Source of the DNA: Sphaerisporangium melleum | GTDB taxonomy: Bacteria; Actinomycetota; Actinomycetes; Streptosporangiales; Streptosporangiaceae | DNA: 64,000 nucleotides | NCBI RefSeq assembly: GCF_014646695.1 | Contig: NZ_BMNT01000011.1 | Span: 87,357-151,356, forward strand | Reading direction: 5' to 3' | Part shown: positions 42,928-52,123 of the stretch, piece after piece | How positions within the stretch are numbered: position 1 is the first letter of the stretch | Layout: each line of letters begins with the position of its first letter | Translations under genes and position numbers: made by a program | Notes under the pieces: generated by a model | The model's input: only the letters and a program-made list of their open reading frames with translations | Told to the model about the DNA's origin: nothing | Database searches by the model: none

Positions 42928-42950
42928 CAGCGAAACGGCCGTGTGCCGGA
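42928..42950 (-). pseudogene. Scrap of an integrase gene
   Basis: 23 bases identical to part of the unit 2 integrase relic at about 36001-36023 (codons for RHTAVSL). No further similarity is seen on either side. It is too short to stand alone, but it lies in a gene-free patch right before an ISL3 fragment, so a degraded element is likely. The whole 42804-43192 gap has no intact gene. Confidence 0.5.
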
Positions 42951-43034
42951 CGACGAGCGCCATGCTGTGGCCGGCCGTCATGCGGGGCCGGGGCGATCGG
43001 TGGGCCGGGACCTCGTTTCGGTTCGCTGCGCCTG

Positions 43035-43178
43035 CAACGCGCTCCGCAGTACCGGCCCACCCTCGTTGATCCCTACCGCGACCACCTGCGGCGCCGCCGC
43101 GCCGACGACCCCGCGGTTCCCGTTCTGCACCTGTTCAACGAGATCAAAGCCCTGGGCTACTCAGGTAGCTTCAACTAG
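43035..43178 (+). pseudogene. ISL3-family transposase fragment
   Basis: The frame reads LQRAPQYRPTLVDPYRDHLR, RRRADDPAVPVLHLFNEIKA and LGYSGSFN and then stops. It matches the middle of the transposase at 23507-25037 nearly residue for residue but on the other strand, and it is in frame where that copy is shifted. No terminal repeats are left. Confidence 0.85.
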
Positions 43179-43192
43179 TTCCGAGTCCGGAG

Positions 43193-44317
43193 TCACTCAC
43201 TTCGAAACACAGGGGCGCGGAGGAATGCCGTGAGTGCTCGGTGGTACGGCAGGACCGTCGCCAGGTCGGCGTACTCGTCCGGGCCGTGCTGGCCGTCGCC
43301 GCCGATGCCGAAGATCACCGCGTCGACACCCCTCTCGTAGTAGAACCGGCCGTCGGCGGCGCCGTGCTTGCGCAGGAAGGGGGCGTCGTAGCCCTCCTCC
43401 CTCGCCGCCGCGCGGAGCGCGAGCACCTCGGGACGGTCGCGATCGGCGTGGTGCGGCGGGTCGACGTGGTCGACCACCGGGGTGACGCCCGGCTCGCAGA
43501 AGCCCAGCAGGTGCTCGGCGACCTGCTGCGTGGTCCGGCCGTTCAGGTCGTGGTCCTGCGGCGGGTAGCGGATGTCCAGCCACGCCTCGGCCATGGCGGG
43601 GACCTGGTTGCGGGCGGCGTCCGGTGTCTCGACCCGCGCGAGGTTCACCGTGGTGCGCCAGACCTCCTCGGTGGCGACCGGATATCGGGTCAGCAGGTTG
43701 TCGACGCTTCGCATCAGCCTGAGCAGGGCGTTGTCGCCGAGCCAGGGGTAGGCGCCGTGGGCGCCGCGGCCGGTGGCCCGCAGGTTCGCCACGACCATGC
43801 CCTTGGAGTCGGTCACGACGCGCAGCCCGCTCTGCTCGCCGATCACGACGAAGTCGCCGATGACACCATGCCGGAGCTGGTGCAGCGTGCCGTCGCGCCC
43901 TCCGACCTCCTCGTCGGTGACGAGTTGCAGCGCGATCGGATAGGGCAGCGCGGCGGCCGACTCGCGGAACACCCATGCCATCACCAGCGCCGACAGCTTC
44001 ATGTCCTGGGCGCCTCTGGCGTACAGGCGATCGCCCTCGCGGCGGGGAACGAACTGGTTCGGCGGCGCGGGGACCACGTCCAGATGCGCGTTGAAGATCA
44101 CCGGGAACCGCGGGCGCGGCGCCGAAGCGGGGTGGACCAGCGCGCTCGGCTTACCGCCCGACTCGAACCGCTCCACCGTGAAGCCGGGGCCGATGAAGTC
44201 GAGCACGAGGTCCAGGGCCCGGTGGAGATCGGCGGGGCGGTCGGCCACCGAGGGCACGGCGAGCAACTCCTCGGCCAGGGTCACGAACCACTCGGGAACG
44301 GCCTCCATGGGCACCAT
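43193..44317 (-). CDS. M20 family metallopeptidase
   Basis: 374 residues. VIFNAHLDVVP (first metal His and Asp), YARGAQDMKLSALVMAW (bridging Asp), VTDEEVGG (catalytic Glu-Glu) and RGAHGAYPWLGDNA (dimerisation-domain loop) are M20 signatures, as in the ArgE/DapE/CPG2 group. It hydrolyses an N-acyl or peptide bond in the cytoplasm; substrate unknown. The start (44317 or Met at 44308) is unsure. Divergent from the PaaX-like regulator with only about 46 bases between, which suggests shared control. Confidence 0.9.
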   Translation of the reverse strand: MVPMEAVPEWFVTLAEELLAVPSVADRPADLHRALDLVLDFIGPGFTVERFESGGKPSALVHPASAPRPRFPVIFNAHLDVVPAPPNQFVPRREGDRLYARGAQDMKLSALVMAWVFRESAAALPYPIALQLVTDEEVGGRDGTLHQLRHGVIGDFVVIGEQSGLRVVTDSKGMVVANLRATGRGAHGAYPWLGDNALLRLMRSVDNLLTRYPVATEEVWRTTVNLARVETPDAARNQVPAMAEAWLDIRYPPQDHDLNGRTTQQVAEHLLGFCEPGVTPVVDHVDPPHHADRDRPEVLALRAAAREEGYDAPFLRKHGAADGRFYYERGVDAVIFGIGGDGQHGPDEYADLATVLPYHRALTAFLRAPVFRSE

Positions 44318-44363
44318 GGTCGCCCGCCGCCGTCACCGGCGCCAGAGCCCCGGTACGGGAAAC

Positions 44364-45329
44364 ATGCGGCAAGCTGATGGCGTGAGTGTCGTTGTGCCTT
44401 CGGACGATGCCGGAGTTCCACGGGCGCAGGCCGGCCCCAATCCGCAGCACCTGCTGGCGACTTTGCTCGGTGAATATCTCGACTCCTCGGAGGCGGACCT
44501 TCCATCGGTGGCGGTGGTGGCGATGCTCGGGGAGTTCGGCATCAGCGAGTCCAGCGCGCGGGCGGCATTGTCGCGGCTGACCAAGCGTGGCCTGATCGCG
44601 GTGCGGGGGCCTGGCCGGCCGCCCGTGTACCACCTCACGCCCCAGGCGATCGCCAGGCATCGCTCCCGGATGGATCATTTCCTGAGCTTCGGCGCCCGCC
44701 CGCCGCGGTGGACCGGAGACTGGGTGACCGTCTCCTTCTCGATCCCCCAGTCCGGCCAGGCCCCACGGCACGCGGTCCGGAGAACACTGGGGTCGCTGGG
44801 ATTCGCGCGGTTGTACGACAGTGTGTGGATCCGCCCCGGATCGGACTCCGGTCCGGTGACGCGGGCGCTGCACGACATCCTGGACGACGTCGAGGGTGGC
44901 CGATGGTCGGTGATGCACACGCGGTTCGACGAGGAGGCCGGCCCGCACGGTCCGGCCGCCGCCTACGATCTGGCCGGCCTGGCGGCAGCCTACGAGGCTT
45001 TCATCGCGCAGTACGCGGACCTGCGGATGGCCGTGCGCGACGGGGAGATCGACGCGACCCGGGCGCTGGTGGTGCGGACCTCCGTCATGGATTCCTGGCG
45101 GAAGTTCCCGGACATCGACCCTGATCTCCCCGGGCATCTCCTGCCGGCACCGTGGCCCCGCCAGGTCGCCAGGGACCTCATGCTGGAGATCCATTCGGCT
45201 CTCGGGGCGCTCGCCGAGGCACGGCTCATCCAGGTCGCGACCCCGTACTGGCCGGATGCCGCGTCCTGGATCACCCACTTCCGGGCATCGGAGAACTTCC
45301 TCTCGGTCCCGGCCGGCGGGAAAGGCTGA
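44364..45329 (+). CDS. PaaX-family transcriptional regulator
   Basis: 321 residues from ATG 44364 (CGGGAA upstream); GTG 44382 is the alternative. An N-terminal winged helix has LLGEYLDSSEADLPSVAVVAMLGEFGISESSARAALSRLTKRGLI, followed by RPPVYHLTPQA. The middle domain starts WTGDWVTVSFSIPQ and GFARLYDSVWIRP, and the C-terminal domain has the W-R-K-F-P-x-x-D-P-D-L-P-x-x-L-L-P-x-x-W-P motif of PaaX C-terminal domains. PaaX represses phenylacetate genes in E. coli; here no paa genes are near, and the divergent M20 peptidase is the likely target. Confidence 0.9.
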   Translation: MRQADGVSVVVPSDDAGVPRAQAGPNPQHLLATLLGEYLDSSEADLPSVAVVAMLGEFGISESSARAALSRLTKRGLIAVRGPGRPPVYHLTPQAIARHRSRMDHFLSFGARPPRWTGDWVTVSFSIPQSGQAPRHAVRRTLGSLGFARLYDSVWIRPGSDSGPVTRALHDILDDVEGGRWSVMHTRFDEEAGPHGPAAAYDLAGLAAAYEAFIAQYADLRMAVRDGEIDATRALVVRTSVMDSWRKFPDIDPDLPGHLLPAPWPRQVARDLMLEIHSALGALAEARLIQVATPYWPDAASWITHFRASENFLSVPAGGKG

Positions 45330-45445
45330 GCGAAACTTTCACCCACCGGAACGACCGCCGGTCGCCGCAGCGCGTTCGGTGACCGCCGTCGTCAGGGGCG
45401 TTTCCGGTCTGCGCGTGCGCCGTTCGACTCGCGAAGTGCGGTCTC

Positions 45446-45474
45446 TTGACACTTTTCATTACCACATTGATAGT
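45446..45474 (+). promoter_or_regulatory. Sigma70-type promoter for the CBM2 esterase gene
   Basis: TTGACA at 45446-45451 and GATAGT at 45469-45474 with 17 bases between, a near-consensus pair that is rare in this GC-rich window. It lies about 205 bases before the esterase start, so the mRNA has a long leader. The rest of 45330-45680 shows no gene. Confidence 0.6.
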
Positions 45475-45476
45475 AA

Positions 45477-45528
45477 CTGCACGTTGCTCTCATCGGCTCG
45501 TTCCGACTGACACGAGCGCAACGTGCAG
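45477..45528 (+). promoter_or_regulatory. Long leader hairpin before the CBM2 esterase gene
   Basis: Outer stem CTGCACGTTGC/GCAACGTGCAG (11 bp) and inner stem GCTCGT/ACGAGC with a 10-base loop. It begins within a few bases of the expected transcription start of the promoter at 45446. It could be a stabilising 5' structure, an attenuator, or two operator half-sites. Confidence 0.6.
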
Positions 45529-45680
45529 CCGATGGTTCGCCATCTCCATCTCCTGATTCGGGCGGGCAAATCAGCCTGGCCGCGCTGGGAGTGGTCGTGC
45601 CGTTGCCGGGTTCCGTCGGCGTGCGCCGCGACTGCCACATCCCGAAAAGAGCGCCGTCGTGACACCCCTCGGAGGGCGAA

Positions 45681-46898
45681 ATGAGAAAACGCGCGATCAT
45701 CAGGGCGGTATTGGCGGCCGCACTCGCCCCGGTCTGCGCCGGGATAGTGGCGCTCACGGTGACGCCGACCGCCGCGGCGGTCGGCGGCTCGGGACCCTAC
45801 CCGGCTGATTACGAGACCTCCACGAGCCTGGCGAATCACACCATCTACCGGCCTGGCACCCTCCCCGCCGAGAAACTTCCGATTTTCGTCTGGGGCAACG
45901 GAGGCTGCTCCGCCAACGGGCTCTCGCAGCAGAACTTCCTCCGCGAGATCGCCTCGTACGGATTTCTGGCCATCGCGAGCGGCGGCCCGAACGCCTCGGG
46001 GTCGACGACCTCCCAGATGCTCACCCAGTCCATCGACTGGGCGGTCGCGGAGAACAGCCGCCAGGGCGGCAAGTACTACGGCAGGCTCGACACCGGCAAG
46101 ATCGCGGTAGGCGGCTACTCATGCGGGGGACTGGAGGCCTACGCCGTCTCCAACGACGCACGCGTCACCACGACCACCATCTTCAGCAGCGGGTTGTTGA
46201 ACGATGCCGACGACTACCAGCTCCGCCGGCTGACGAAGCCGATCGCCTACTTCATCGGCGGGCCCAGTGACATCGCCTACCCGAACGCCATCGACGACTG
46301 GGGCAAGCTGCCGGCGGGGCTGCCCGCCTTCATGGGCAATCTGAACGTCGGGCACGGTGGCACCTACGGCCAGACCAACGGCGGCGAGTTCGGCCGCGTG
46401 GCGGTGCTGTACCTCAAGTGGCGGCTGAAGGGGGACACGACGGCCGGCGCGAACTTCGTCGGTGCCAACTGCGGTCTGTGCAACACGCAGTGGCAGGTCC
46501 AGCAGAAGAACCTCACGCTCGACGGCGGCAACCCCTCCCCGTCGCCCAGTCCCACTCCGTCCCCGTCCCCGTCTCCCTCTCCGTCGCCCAGCGGCGGCGG
46601 GTCCCGGGGCTGCTCGGCGACCTACTCGGTACAGGACCAATGGTCCGGCGGCTTCGTCGCGTCCGTCAGCGTCACGGCCGGCGGCACCGCGATCAACGGC
46701 TGGAGCGTCTCTCTCGGCCTGCCGGCCGGAGCCACGATCACCTCCTTGTGGAACGGCGTCAACACCGGTACCAGCGGCAACGTGACCGTCACCAACCAGA
46801 GCTACAACGGGCGGCTGTCGGCCGGACAGAGCACCAGCTTCGGCTTCCAGGGCAGCGGAACCGGTGCCGGCGCCACCGTCACCTGCGCGGCAGGCTGA
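45681..46898 (+). CDS. Secreted alpha/beta-hydrolase with CBM2 (esterase-like)
   Basis: 405 residues. Signal peptide 1-33 (RKRAIIRAVLAAAL, ending TAAA). The hydrolase domain (35-275) has IFVWGNGGCSANG (oxyanion region), IAVGGYSCGGLEAYAVS with the nucleophile Ser in G-Y-S-C-G, and VGHGGTYGQ with a likely His. A Pro-Ser linker (PSPSPTPSPSPSPSPSPSG) leads to a CBM2 module of about 95 residues (CSATYSVQDQWSGGFVASV, NGWSVSL, NGRLSAGQSTSFGFQG). CBM2 binds cellulose or xylan, so this is likely an acetylxylan- or polysaccharide-esterase. No other known catalytic signature is visible. Confidence 0.88.
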   Translation: MRKRAIIRAVLAAALAPVCAGIVALTVTPTAAAVGGSGPYPADYETSTSLANHTIYRPGTLPAEKLPIFVWGNGGCSANGLSQQNFLREIASYGFLAIASGGPNASGSTTSQMLTQSIDWAVAENSRQGGKYYGRLDTGKIAVGGYSCGGLEAYAVSNDARVTTTTIFSSGLLNDADDYQLRRLTKPIAYFIGGPSDIAYPNAIDDWGKLPAGLPAFMGNLNVGHGGTYGQTNGGEFGRVAVLYLKWRLKGDTTAGANFVGANCGLCNTQWQVQQKNLTLDGGNPSPSPSPTPSPSPSPSPSPSGGGSRGCSATYSVQDQWSGGFVASVSVTAGGTAINGWSVSLGLPAGATITSLWNGVNTGTSGNVTVTNQSYNGRLSAGQSTSFGFQGSGTGAGATVTCAAG

Positions 46899-46930
46899 TC
46901 TCCACCCGCCGCAGGCAGGGAGCGCCGTGG

Positions 46931-46962
46931 CGGCGGGCCGGGAGGCAGGTCCCGGCCCGCCG
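46931..46962 (+). terminator. Hairpin terminator after the CBM2 esterase
   Basis: Perfect 13-bp stem CGGCGGGCCGGGA/TCCCGGCCCGCCG with a 6-base loop, 32 bases after the stop. No U-tract. Confidence 0.8.
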
Positions 46963-47099
46963 CGCCGCGAGGAAGCATGCAGCAACGCCTGCCTGGTCAA
47001 AGGCAGCTGACGACCTTGCTCAAGTCGGAGACCGTCCCCTGCGACGGAAGGGGTTCAGCGGAGAGGGCAGGTGGGGGCGGGAGTAGCTTGGGCTGTGTG

Positions 47100-47882
47100 G
47101 TGAGAACGGGCGAAGGCCACGCGACGGCGTCCGTGACCGGCGGTACGGCGATCGACTATGCCGCGGTGTTCGCCTTGATGCCCACCCCTCTGCTGCTACT
47201 GGCCCCCGATCTGCGCATCGTCGAGGTGAACCGGGCCTATCTGGAGGCCACTCGCCGGACCAGGGACGAGCTCATCGGGCGGAACGTGTTCGAGGCGTTC
47301 CCGCCGAACCCCGCCGATCCCGCCTCCCGCGGGGACGAGGTCATGCGGGCCTCGGTGGAGCGCGTGCTGGCCACCGGTGAGCGGGACACGGTCGCCGTGC
47401 AGAGGTACGACATCCCGGTCTCCGGAAGCCCGGGACTGTTCGAGGAGTTCTGGTCCTCGGTGATCAACACTCCGGTCCGCGGACCGGACGGGGAGATCGC
47501 ATGGATCCTGCACCGCCTGAAGGACGTGACCGCGATCGTGCGATCCTCGCGGTTGCGGTGCGAGCGCGAACGGGGGAACGACCGGCAGGACGAGGCGGTC
47601 GCGGTCGAGTTGTACGCGGGGGCGCTGGAGGTGCAGCGGCTGAACGAGCAGTTGCACGAGGCACGTGAAGATCTACGGGCGGCCCTGGCCTCGCGTAGCG
47701 TCATCGCCCAGGCCGTCGGCATTCTGATGGGCCGGCAGCGCTGTGCGGCGGGTGTCGCCTTCGCCATCCTCAGCCGGGCGTCCCAGAACCGTAACCTCAA
47801 ACTGCACGACCTGGCGGTCGAGATCGTCACGGCGGTGGGCGGTCACCCGCCCGACCCAGGACCCTTCGAGTCCTTGGCATAG
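47100..47882 (+). CDS. PAS-ANTAR signalling protein
   Basis: 260 residues from GTG 47100 (or 47097). Residues 15-140 form a PAS domain (LMPTPLLLLAPDLRIVEVNRAYLEATRRTRDELIGRNVFEAFPPNP). A coiled helix (VAVELYAGALEVQRLNEQLHEAREDLRAAL) leads to an ANTAR domain (SRSVIAQAVGILMGRQRCAAGVAFAILSRASQNRNLKLHDLAVEIV). ANTAR domains bind paired RNA hairpins and prevent termination. The input is unknown. A second ANTAR protein is at 55499. Confidence 0.9.
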   Translation: MRTGEGHATASVTGGTAIDYAAVFALMPTPLLLLAPDLRIVEVNRAYLEATRRTRDELIGRNVFEAFPPNPADPASRGDEVMRASVERVLATGERDTVAVQRYDIPVSGSPGLFEEFWSSVINTPVRGPDGEIAWILHRLKDVTAIVRSSRLRCERERGNDRQDEAVAVELYAGALEVQRLNEQLHEAREDLRAALASRSVIAQAVGILMGRQRCAAGVAFAILSRASQNRNLKLHDLAVEIVTAVGGHPPDPGPFESLA

Positions 47883-48170
47883 GGCGACTAAAGAGATCTA
47901 CCCCATTCTCCCAAATTGGTTATCAATCATCACCGTATGTTATATCCGCAGGTAGAGTACTTAATAGTGGTCCAGAGGCGCGGCCCTCCGTTCGTCATGC
48001 AAAGGTGGCCGTCTCGCCATGTCCCCGCCGTTCGCGGTGCTTTCCGGTATCTCCGCATACCGCCTGCCACGCCGAGCCTTCCCGTTTCCCGTGTTCTCCG
48101 GGGCGCCGGCGTTTCCCGCGTCCGCTCGCCGTGCGGTGGCCGGAAGACGCCGGTTGCGGGAGGTGCGACC

Positions 48171-49598
48171 ATGAGGCTGATCCGTGGGCGCTCGATCAGG
48201 GCGAGGTACACCCTGACCGTCGCGGTGGCGTCTTTGATCCTGTTCACCGCGCTGGGGATCGTGCTGCACACCCTGGTCGAGACCAAGATCCGTGACATCG
48301 TCTTCCAGGAGACCGAGCGCGCGGCGACCTCCTGGATCGGCTCGATGCGGCCCGACCGGACTCCGCCCGTCATCCCGGCGACCTCCGTCGACTTCCTGCA
48401 GCTGGTCGACTCGGCCGGGCGTGTGGTGGCCGCCAACGCGCTCGCCGGCACGGTGCCGCTGACCAGGATCCAGCCGACCGAGGAGGACCGGATCCTTCGG
48501 CTGGACGTGCACTCGCACGCCGGATGCCTCCTGATCACCGCCGTGCGCGTCTCCCCGCACGAGGCCCGCCTGCTCTGGGACGGCGCCCCCCATGTCGTCT
48601 ACGCCGGGATGAAACCCCCGCCCATGCTGGCCACCCACTGGCTGGAGGTGTTCACCGTGATGGCCGTCTGCGGCGCCACGGTGCTGACGACGTGGATGAC
48701 CTGGATCGTGGTCGGACGCACGCTGCGTCCCGTACAGGCGATCCAGGCCAGGATGGCGGAGATCAGCTCAACCGATCTCCGCCTGCGGCTGCCGGAACCG
48801 GCCGGCGACGACGAGATCGGACGGCTGGCCCGTACGGCCAATCGCACGCTCTCGCACCTTGAGGAGGCGGTGGAGCGGCAACGGCGGTTCGCGTCCGTCG
48901 TCTCCCACGAGTTGAAGACGCCGGTGGCCGCCTTGCGTGTGCAGATGGAGGAGTTCCTGCGCTATCCGGACGAAGTCGACCCCGGAGAGTCCATCAAAGC
49001 GGGTCTGTGCGCCGCGGAGCGGCTCTGCTCGATGATCGACGACCTCATGGTGCTCACCCGGGTGTGTGCCGCGTCCACGCCGCCGGAACCGCTCGACCTG
49101 TGTGCGCTGCTGGGCGAGGAACTGGTCAGGAACACCTGGCGGGTGCCGGTGCGAACCCACTTCACCGGGACCATCGAGGTTCTCGGCCGGGCACCGCAGC
49201 TGACGGCGGTGCTGAACAACCTGGTGGCCAACGCGCAGCGGCACGCGCGGACGGGCGTCGACGTGACCGTGCGGCGGGTGGGCGACGAGGCGGTGGTTAC
49301 CGTGACCGACGACGGGGACGGTGTGCGTCCGGAAGATCGTGAGCGGGTCTTCCAGCCCTTCGTGCGGCTCGGGGACGGATGCCGCAGAGACCCCAAAGGC
49401 AGTGGGCTCGGCCTTGCCATCGCCCGTGCCGTCGCCAACGACCACCACGGCAGTCTCGTCATGGAAGACTCGCCGTGCGGTGCCCGGTTCGTCCTCCGGC
49501 TGCCGTTGGCGCCCAGCGGCGGCGAGCCGCCCTCCGCGAAGCCGTCCAGCATGGACGAGGATGACCGAGCTGGGGCCACGAGGCCCGGTCACCGGTAA
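48171..49598 (+). CDS. HAMP-containing sensor histidine kinase, orphan
   Basis: 475 residues from ATG 48171 after GGGAGG. A membrane segment (13-35), an extracellular sensor of about 115 residues, a second segment (about 158-181), HAMP (182-235), and HisKA with ASVVSHELKTPVAALR (His246). N box NNLVANAQRHA and G boxes DDGDGV and GSGLGLAIAR complete it. No response regulator is adjacent, so its partner is elsewhere. The tail after residue 450 is Ser/Pro-rich. Confidence 0.92.
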   Translation: MRLIRGRSIRARYTLTVAVASLILFTALGIVLHTLVETKIRDIVFQETERAATSWIGSMRPDRTPPVIPATSVDFLQLVDSAGRVVAANALAGTVPLTRIQPTEEDRILRLDVHSHAGCLLITAVRVSPHEARLLWDGAPHVVYAGMKPPPMLATHWLEVFTVMAVCGATVLTTWMTWIVVGRTLRPVQAIQARMAEISSTDLRLRLPEPAGDDEIGRLARTANRTLSHLEEAVERQRRFASVVSHELKTPVAALRVQMEEFLRYPDEVDPGESIKAGLCAAERLCSMIDDLMVLTRVCAASTPPEPLDLCALLGEELVRNTWRVPVRTHFTGTIEVLGRAPQLTAVLNNLVANAQRHARTGVDVTVRRVGDEAVVTVTDDGDGVRPEDRERVFQPFVRLGDGCRRDPKGSGLGLAIARAVANDHHGSLVMEDSPCGARFVLRLPLAPSGGEPPSAKPSSMDEDDRAGATRPGHR

Positions 49599-49652
49599 GG
49601 CCTGGACGAATCAGCCGGAAATGGTCCGCCGTGATAGGCCGAGGGGGACCGG

Positions 49653-50339
49653 TCAGACCGCGGAACGCGGCGGGGTTGGCGTGCCGTAGAGGCGCCTGGC
49701 GTAGGAGGCGTACGCGCGCGGGGCGATGAGCGGCATGAGCAGGCGGGCGGGCAGCGGGGCGCCGGCGAGGACGTGCTTGATGACCTCCGGATCCCCCTCG
49801 TACATCGCCATGCCGAAGGCGAGCGGGAGCCGCTTCTTGGGCAGCTCGCTCATCGAGTGGGCGCCGAGTTCGTCCCACTCGGCGGCGGTGACGTACTTCT
49901 CGGCCAGCGGCAGGATGCGCTCCTCTTCCAGCGCCATGTGCTCGACGAGCACCGGGTTCAGCCGGTCGATCGCGTCGGCGAGGCTCTCACGGTGCGCGGC
50001 GGACGGATCGCCGCGCCAGGGGGCGAGCCGTTGACCGACCTCTTCGTTGCCCCGGTCGATGGCCTCGTGGTGGCGCTCCATCAGATGGACGATCGGGGCG
50101 ATCTCCTGCGACCCGCGCTCCAGCAGCCTGGGCCACAGCAACTCGTCCTCGCCGCCGTGGTGCGCGTGCAGGATGGTGGACAGCATCGTGATGTGGTCGG
50201 CCACGACCGCGGCGCGCGCGACGTCGCCCTCCGGCACGCCGCGCACCAGCCCCGATGCCAGGCCGAACTCCCGGCGCAGCGTGGTGTGCGCCATGTACAT
50301 GTCCCGGACGTCGGCCATCGCAGTGGTGGAAGTGGTCAC
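49653..50339 (-). CDS. Hemerythrin-domain protein
   Basis: 228 residues from GTG 50339, chosen for AGGAA upstream. YMAHTTLRREFG, LHAHHGGEDELLWPRLL, IVHLMERHHEAIDRG and LVEHMALEEERILPLAEKYV supply the His and Glu ligands of the di-iron helix bundle. The C-terminal 70 residues (MYEGDPEVIKHVL, YASYARRLYG) are typical of actinobacterial members. A role in oxygen, nitric-oxide or iron sensing is general for the fold; nothing more can be said. Confidence 0.92.
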   Translation of the reverse strand: MTTSTTAMADVRDMYMAHTTLRREFGLASGLVRGVPEGDVARAAVVADHITMLSTILHAHHGGEDELLWPRLLERGSQEIAPIVHLMERHHEAIDRGNEEVGQRLAPWRGDPSAAHRESLADAIDRLNPVLVEHMALEEERILPLAEKYVTAAEWDELGAHSMSELPKKRLPLAFGMAMYEGDPEVIKHVLAGAPLPARLLMPLIAPRAYASYARRLYGTPTPPRSAV

Positions 50340-50518
50340 GTGTTTCCTAGGTCGAGGTGTCGAAGACAACAGGGCCGGCGAAGTGGGGGGAAGGCCGCCC
50401 GAATCAACCTAGCGGTTTGAGGTTACTCGTCTGTTAAGGGCGAATCGCTCGCTTCTGTGCTCCTCGCGGCCACTTACGGCCGCGGTGGTGCCGCTTGGGC
50501 GACCGGCCGCCCGCTGGG

Positions 50519-51436
50519 TCAGCGGTAGCTGGTGACGTCGGCGGGCTTGCCCTGGTCCTGCACCTCCACCAGGTAGCGCCAGGCGTCCGGGCGGCTGCCG
50601 TCGATGTCGGTGAAGCCGTAGACCTGTGCGAGCTGGCCGCTGGACAGCGACCGGCCGTTCCAGCGGGCGACCTGCGGGTCGGCGGCGAGTGCCGCGACGG
50701 CACGGCCGGTGTAGGCGGGTGTCTCGGAGATGGCGAAATGCGGTTGTGCGGCCAGCGCGTCACGCCAGTTGGCCTCGGTGACCCCGAAGGCGTCCAGCAT
50801 GATCTCGGAGCGCATCCACCCCGGGGTCAGCGCGACGGCCGTGGCGCCGTGCGGCGCGAGCTCCTTGCCCTGGGCGAAGGCCATGCGGAGCACCGAGGTC
50901 TTGGCCAGGTCGTAGAAGAAGGAGACGCGGTAGTTCTCGGCGTTGTAGTCGGCGGTGCCGTCGGTCATCTCGACGACCAGCCCGCCGGGATTCTGGATCA
51001 TCAGTGGCAGGGCGTGGTGGCTGGTGATGATGTGCGTGTCGACCGCCAGCCGCAGGATGCGCAGGCCGGTGTCGAGCGAGTGCTCCCACAGCCGGTCGGT
51101 CCAGCTGAACAGCGACTCGCCGCCCCAGATGTTGTTGACCAGCACATCGAGCCGGCCCTGCTCGCGGCCGACCCGCTCGATGAGTGCCTTCACCTGCCCG
51201 GACTCGAGGTGGTCGACCTGGACGGGGATCGCGCGGCCGCCCGCGGCGGCCACCAGGTCGGCGGTCTCCTCGATGGTCTCGGGCCGGTCGATCTCGGAGC
51301 GCTGCCCCCGCGTGGAGCGCCCCGTTACGTACACCGTGGCCCCCGCGGCGCCGAGCTCGACCGCGATGGCACGCCCCGCGCCCCGCGTCGCCCCGGCGAC
51401 CACGGCGATCTTGCCGTCCAGCCGTCCTTGGTTCAT
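50519..51436 (-). CDS. Short-chain dehydrogenase/reductase
   Basis: 305 residues. KIAVVAGATRGAGRAIAVELGAAGATVYVTGR is the T-G-x3-G-x-G nucleotide-binding motif. LDVLVNNIWGG stands for NNAG, and FFYDLAKTSVLRMAF gives the Y-x3-K catalytic pair. The form with NNIWGGE and a longer C-terminus occurs widely in actinomycetes. Substrate unknown. ATG 51436 is preferred over an upstream extension of eight residues. Confidence 0.9.
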   Translation of the reverse strand: MNQGRLDGKIAVVAGATRGAGRAIAVELGAAGATVYVTGRSTRGQRSEIDRPETIEETADLVAAAGGRAIPVQVDHLESGQVKALIERVGREQGRLDVLVNNIWGGESLFSWTDRLWEHSLDTGLRILRLAVDTHIITSHHALPLMIQNPGGLVVEMTDGTADYNAENYRVSFFYDLAKTSVLRMAFAQGKELAPHGATAVALTPGWMRSEIMLDAFGVTEANWRDALAAQPHFAISETPAYTGRAVAALAADPQVARWNGRSLSSGQLAQVYGFTDIDGSRPDAWRYLVEVQDQGKPADVTSYR

Positions 51437-51514
51437 GCGGCCGATCGTGACAGACGGCACCGACAGTTTCGGCGGGGAGGTCGCCCGGGGATCGCCGCGG
51501 AGGCGGGCGGGCGG

Positions 51515-52006
51515 TCACTTGGACAGGTACAGGACCTTCCAGGTGCCCGCGTAGAGGCAGTTGAGCGACGGCTGGGCGGCCTTGGGCTCGGAGCAGACCT
51601 TCAGCTCGACCTGGTACACGTCGTGGTACTTGACGGCGAACTTCTTCGGCGAGCCGTAGGAGCAGTCCCGGACGACGCCGTGCTTGAACGGGAGGTTGTT
51701 CCCCGAGCGGTAGGTGATCCGGAAGACCGCCCAGCCGCATGACCGCGAGCGGGTGAGGTCGTAGACCTTGCCGGAGATCTTCACGGTGTCGGCGGTCGGC
51801 AGGTCCTCGTGGTCCTCGCCGGTGGCGGTGAGTGAGCCGAAGGCCTTGGCCGCGCGGCCCGGCGCGTAGTAGGAACCCCAGTTCTTGGCGACGGTGGTCG
51901 TGGCGACCGCGTCCGAGGGGCCGGTGGCGGCGTCGGCGGCGAGGGGGGCGGTCGCGACGAAGGCGGCGGTGATGGCCAGGCCGGTCAGGGTGCGGGTGAT
52001 CCTCAT
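51515..52006 (-). CDS. Secreted small protein of unknown function
   Basis: 163 residues. MRITRTLTGLAITAAFVATAPLAADAA is a signal peptide. The mature part has four Cys (RSRSCGWAVF, VVRDCSYGS, LKVCSE, LNCLYAG), which could form two disulfides, and a beta-rich pattern ending KVLYLSK. I do not recognise a family. The ribosome binding site AAGGAAGGA is a little distant from the ATG. Confidence 0.75.
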   Translation of the reverse strand: MRITRTLTGLAITAAFVATAPLAADAATGPSDAVATTTVAKNWGSYYAPGRAAKAFGSLTATGEDHEDLPTADTVKISGKVYDLTRSRSCGWAVFRITYRSGNNLPFKHGVVRDCSYGSPKKFAVKYHDVYQVELKVCSEPKAAQPSLNCLYAGTWKVLYLSK

Positions 52007-52123
52007 CGGAGGCGGTCCTTCCTTTTCGAGATGACCGCATTGTGTGGTGGGCCGCTTTCAACCTCCTTGCCCCGGCGCTGCAAGCGGGTAGCAGCCCACT
52101 GGAACCGGTCTGCCGGGGGTGGG

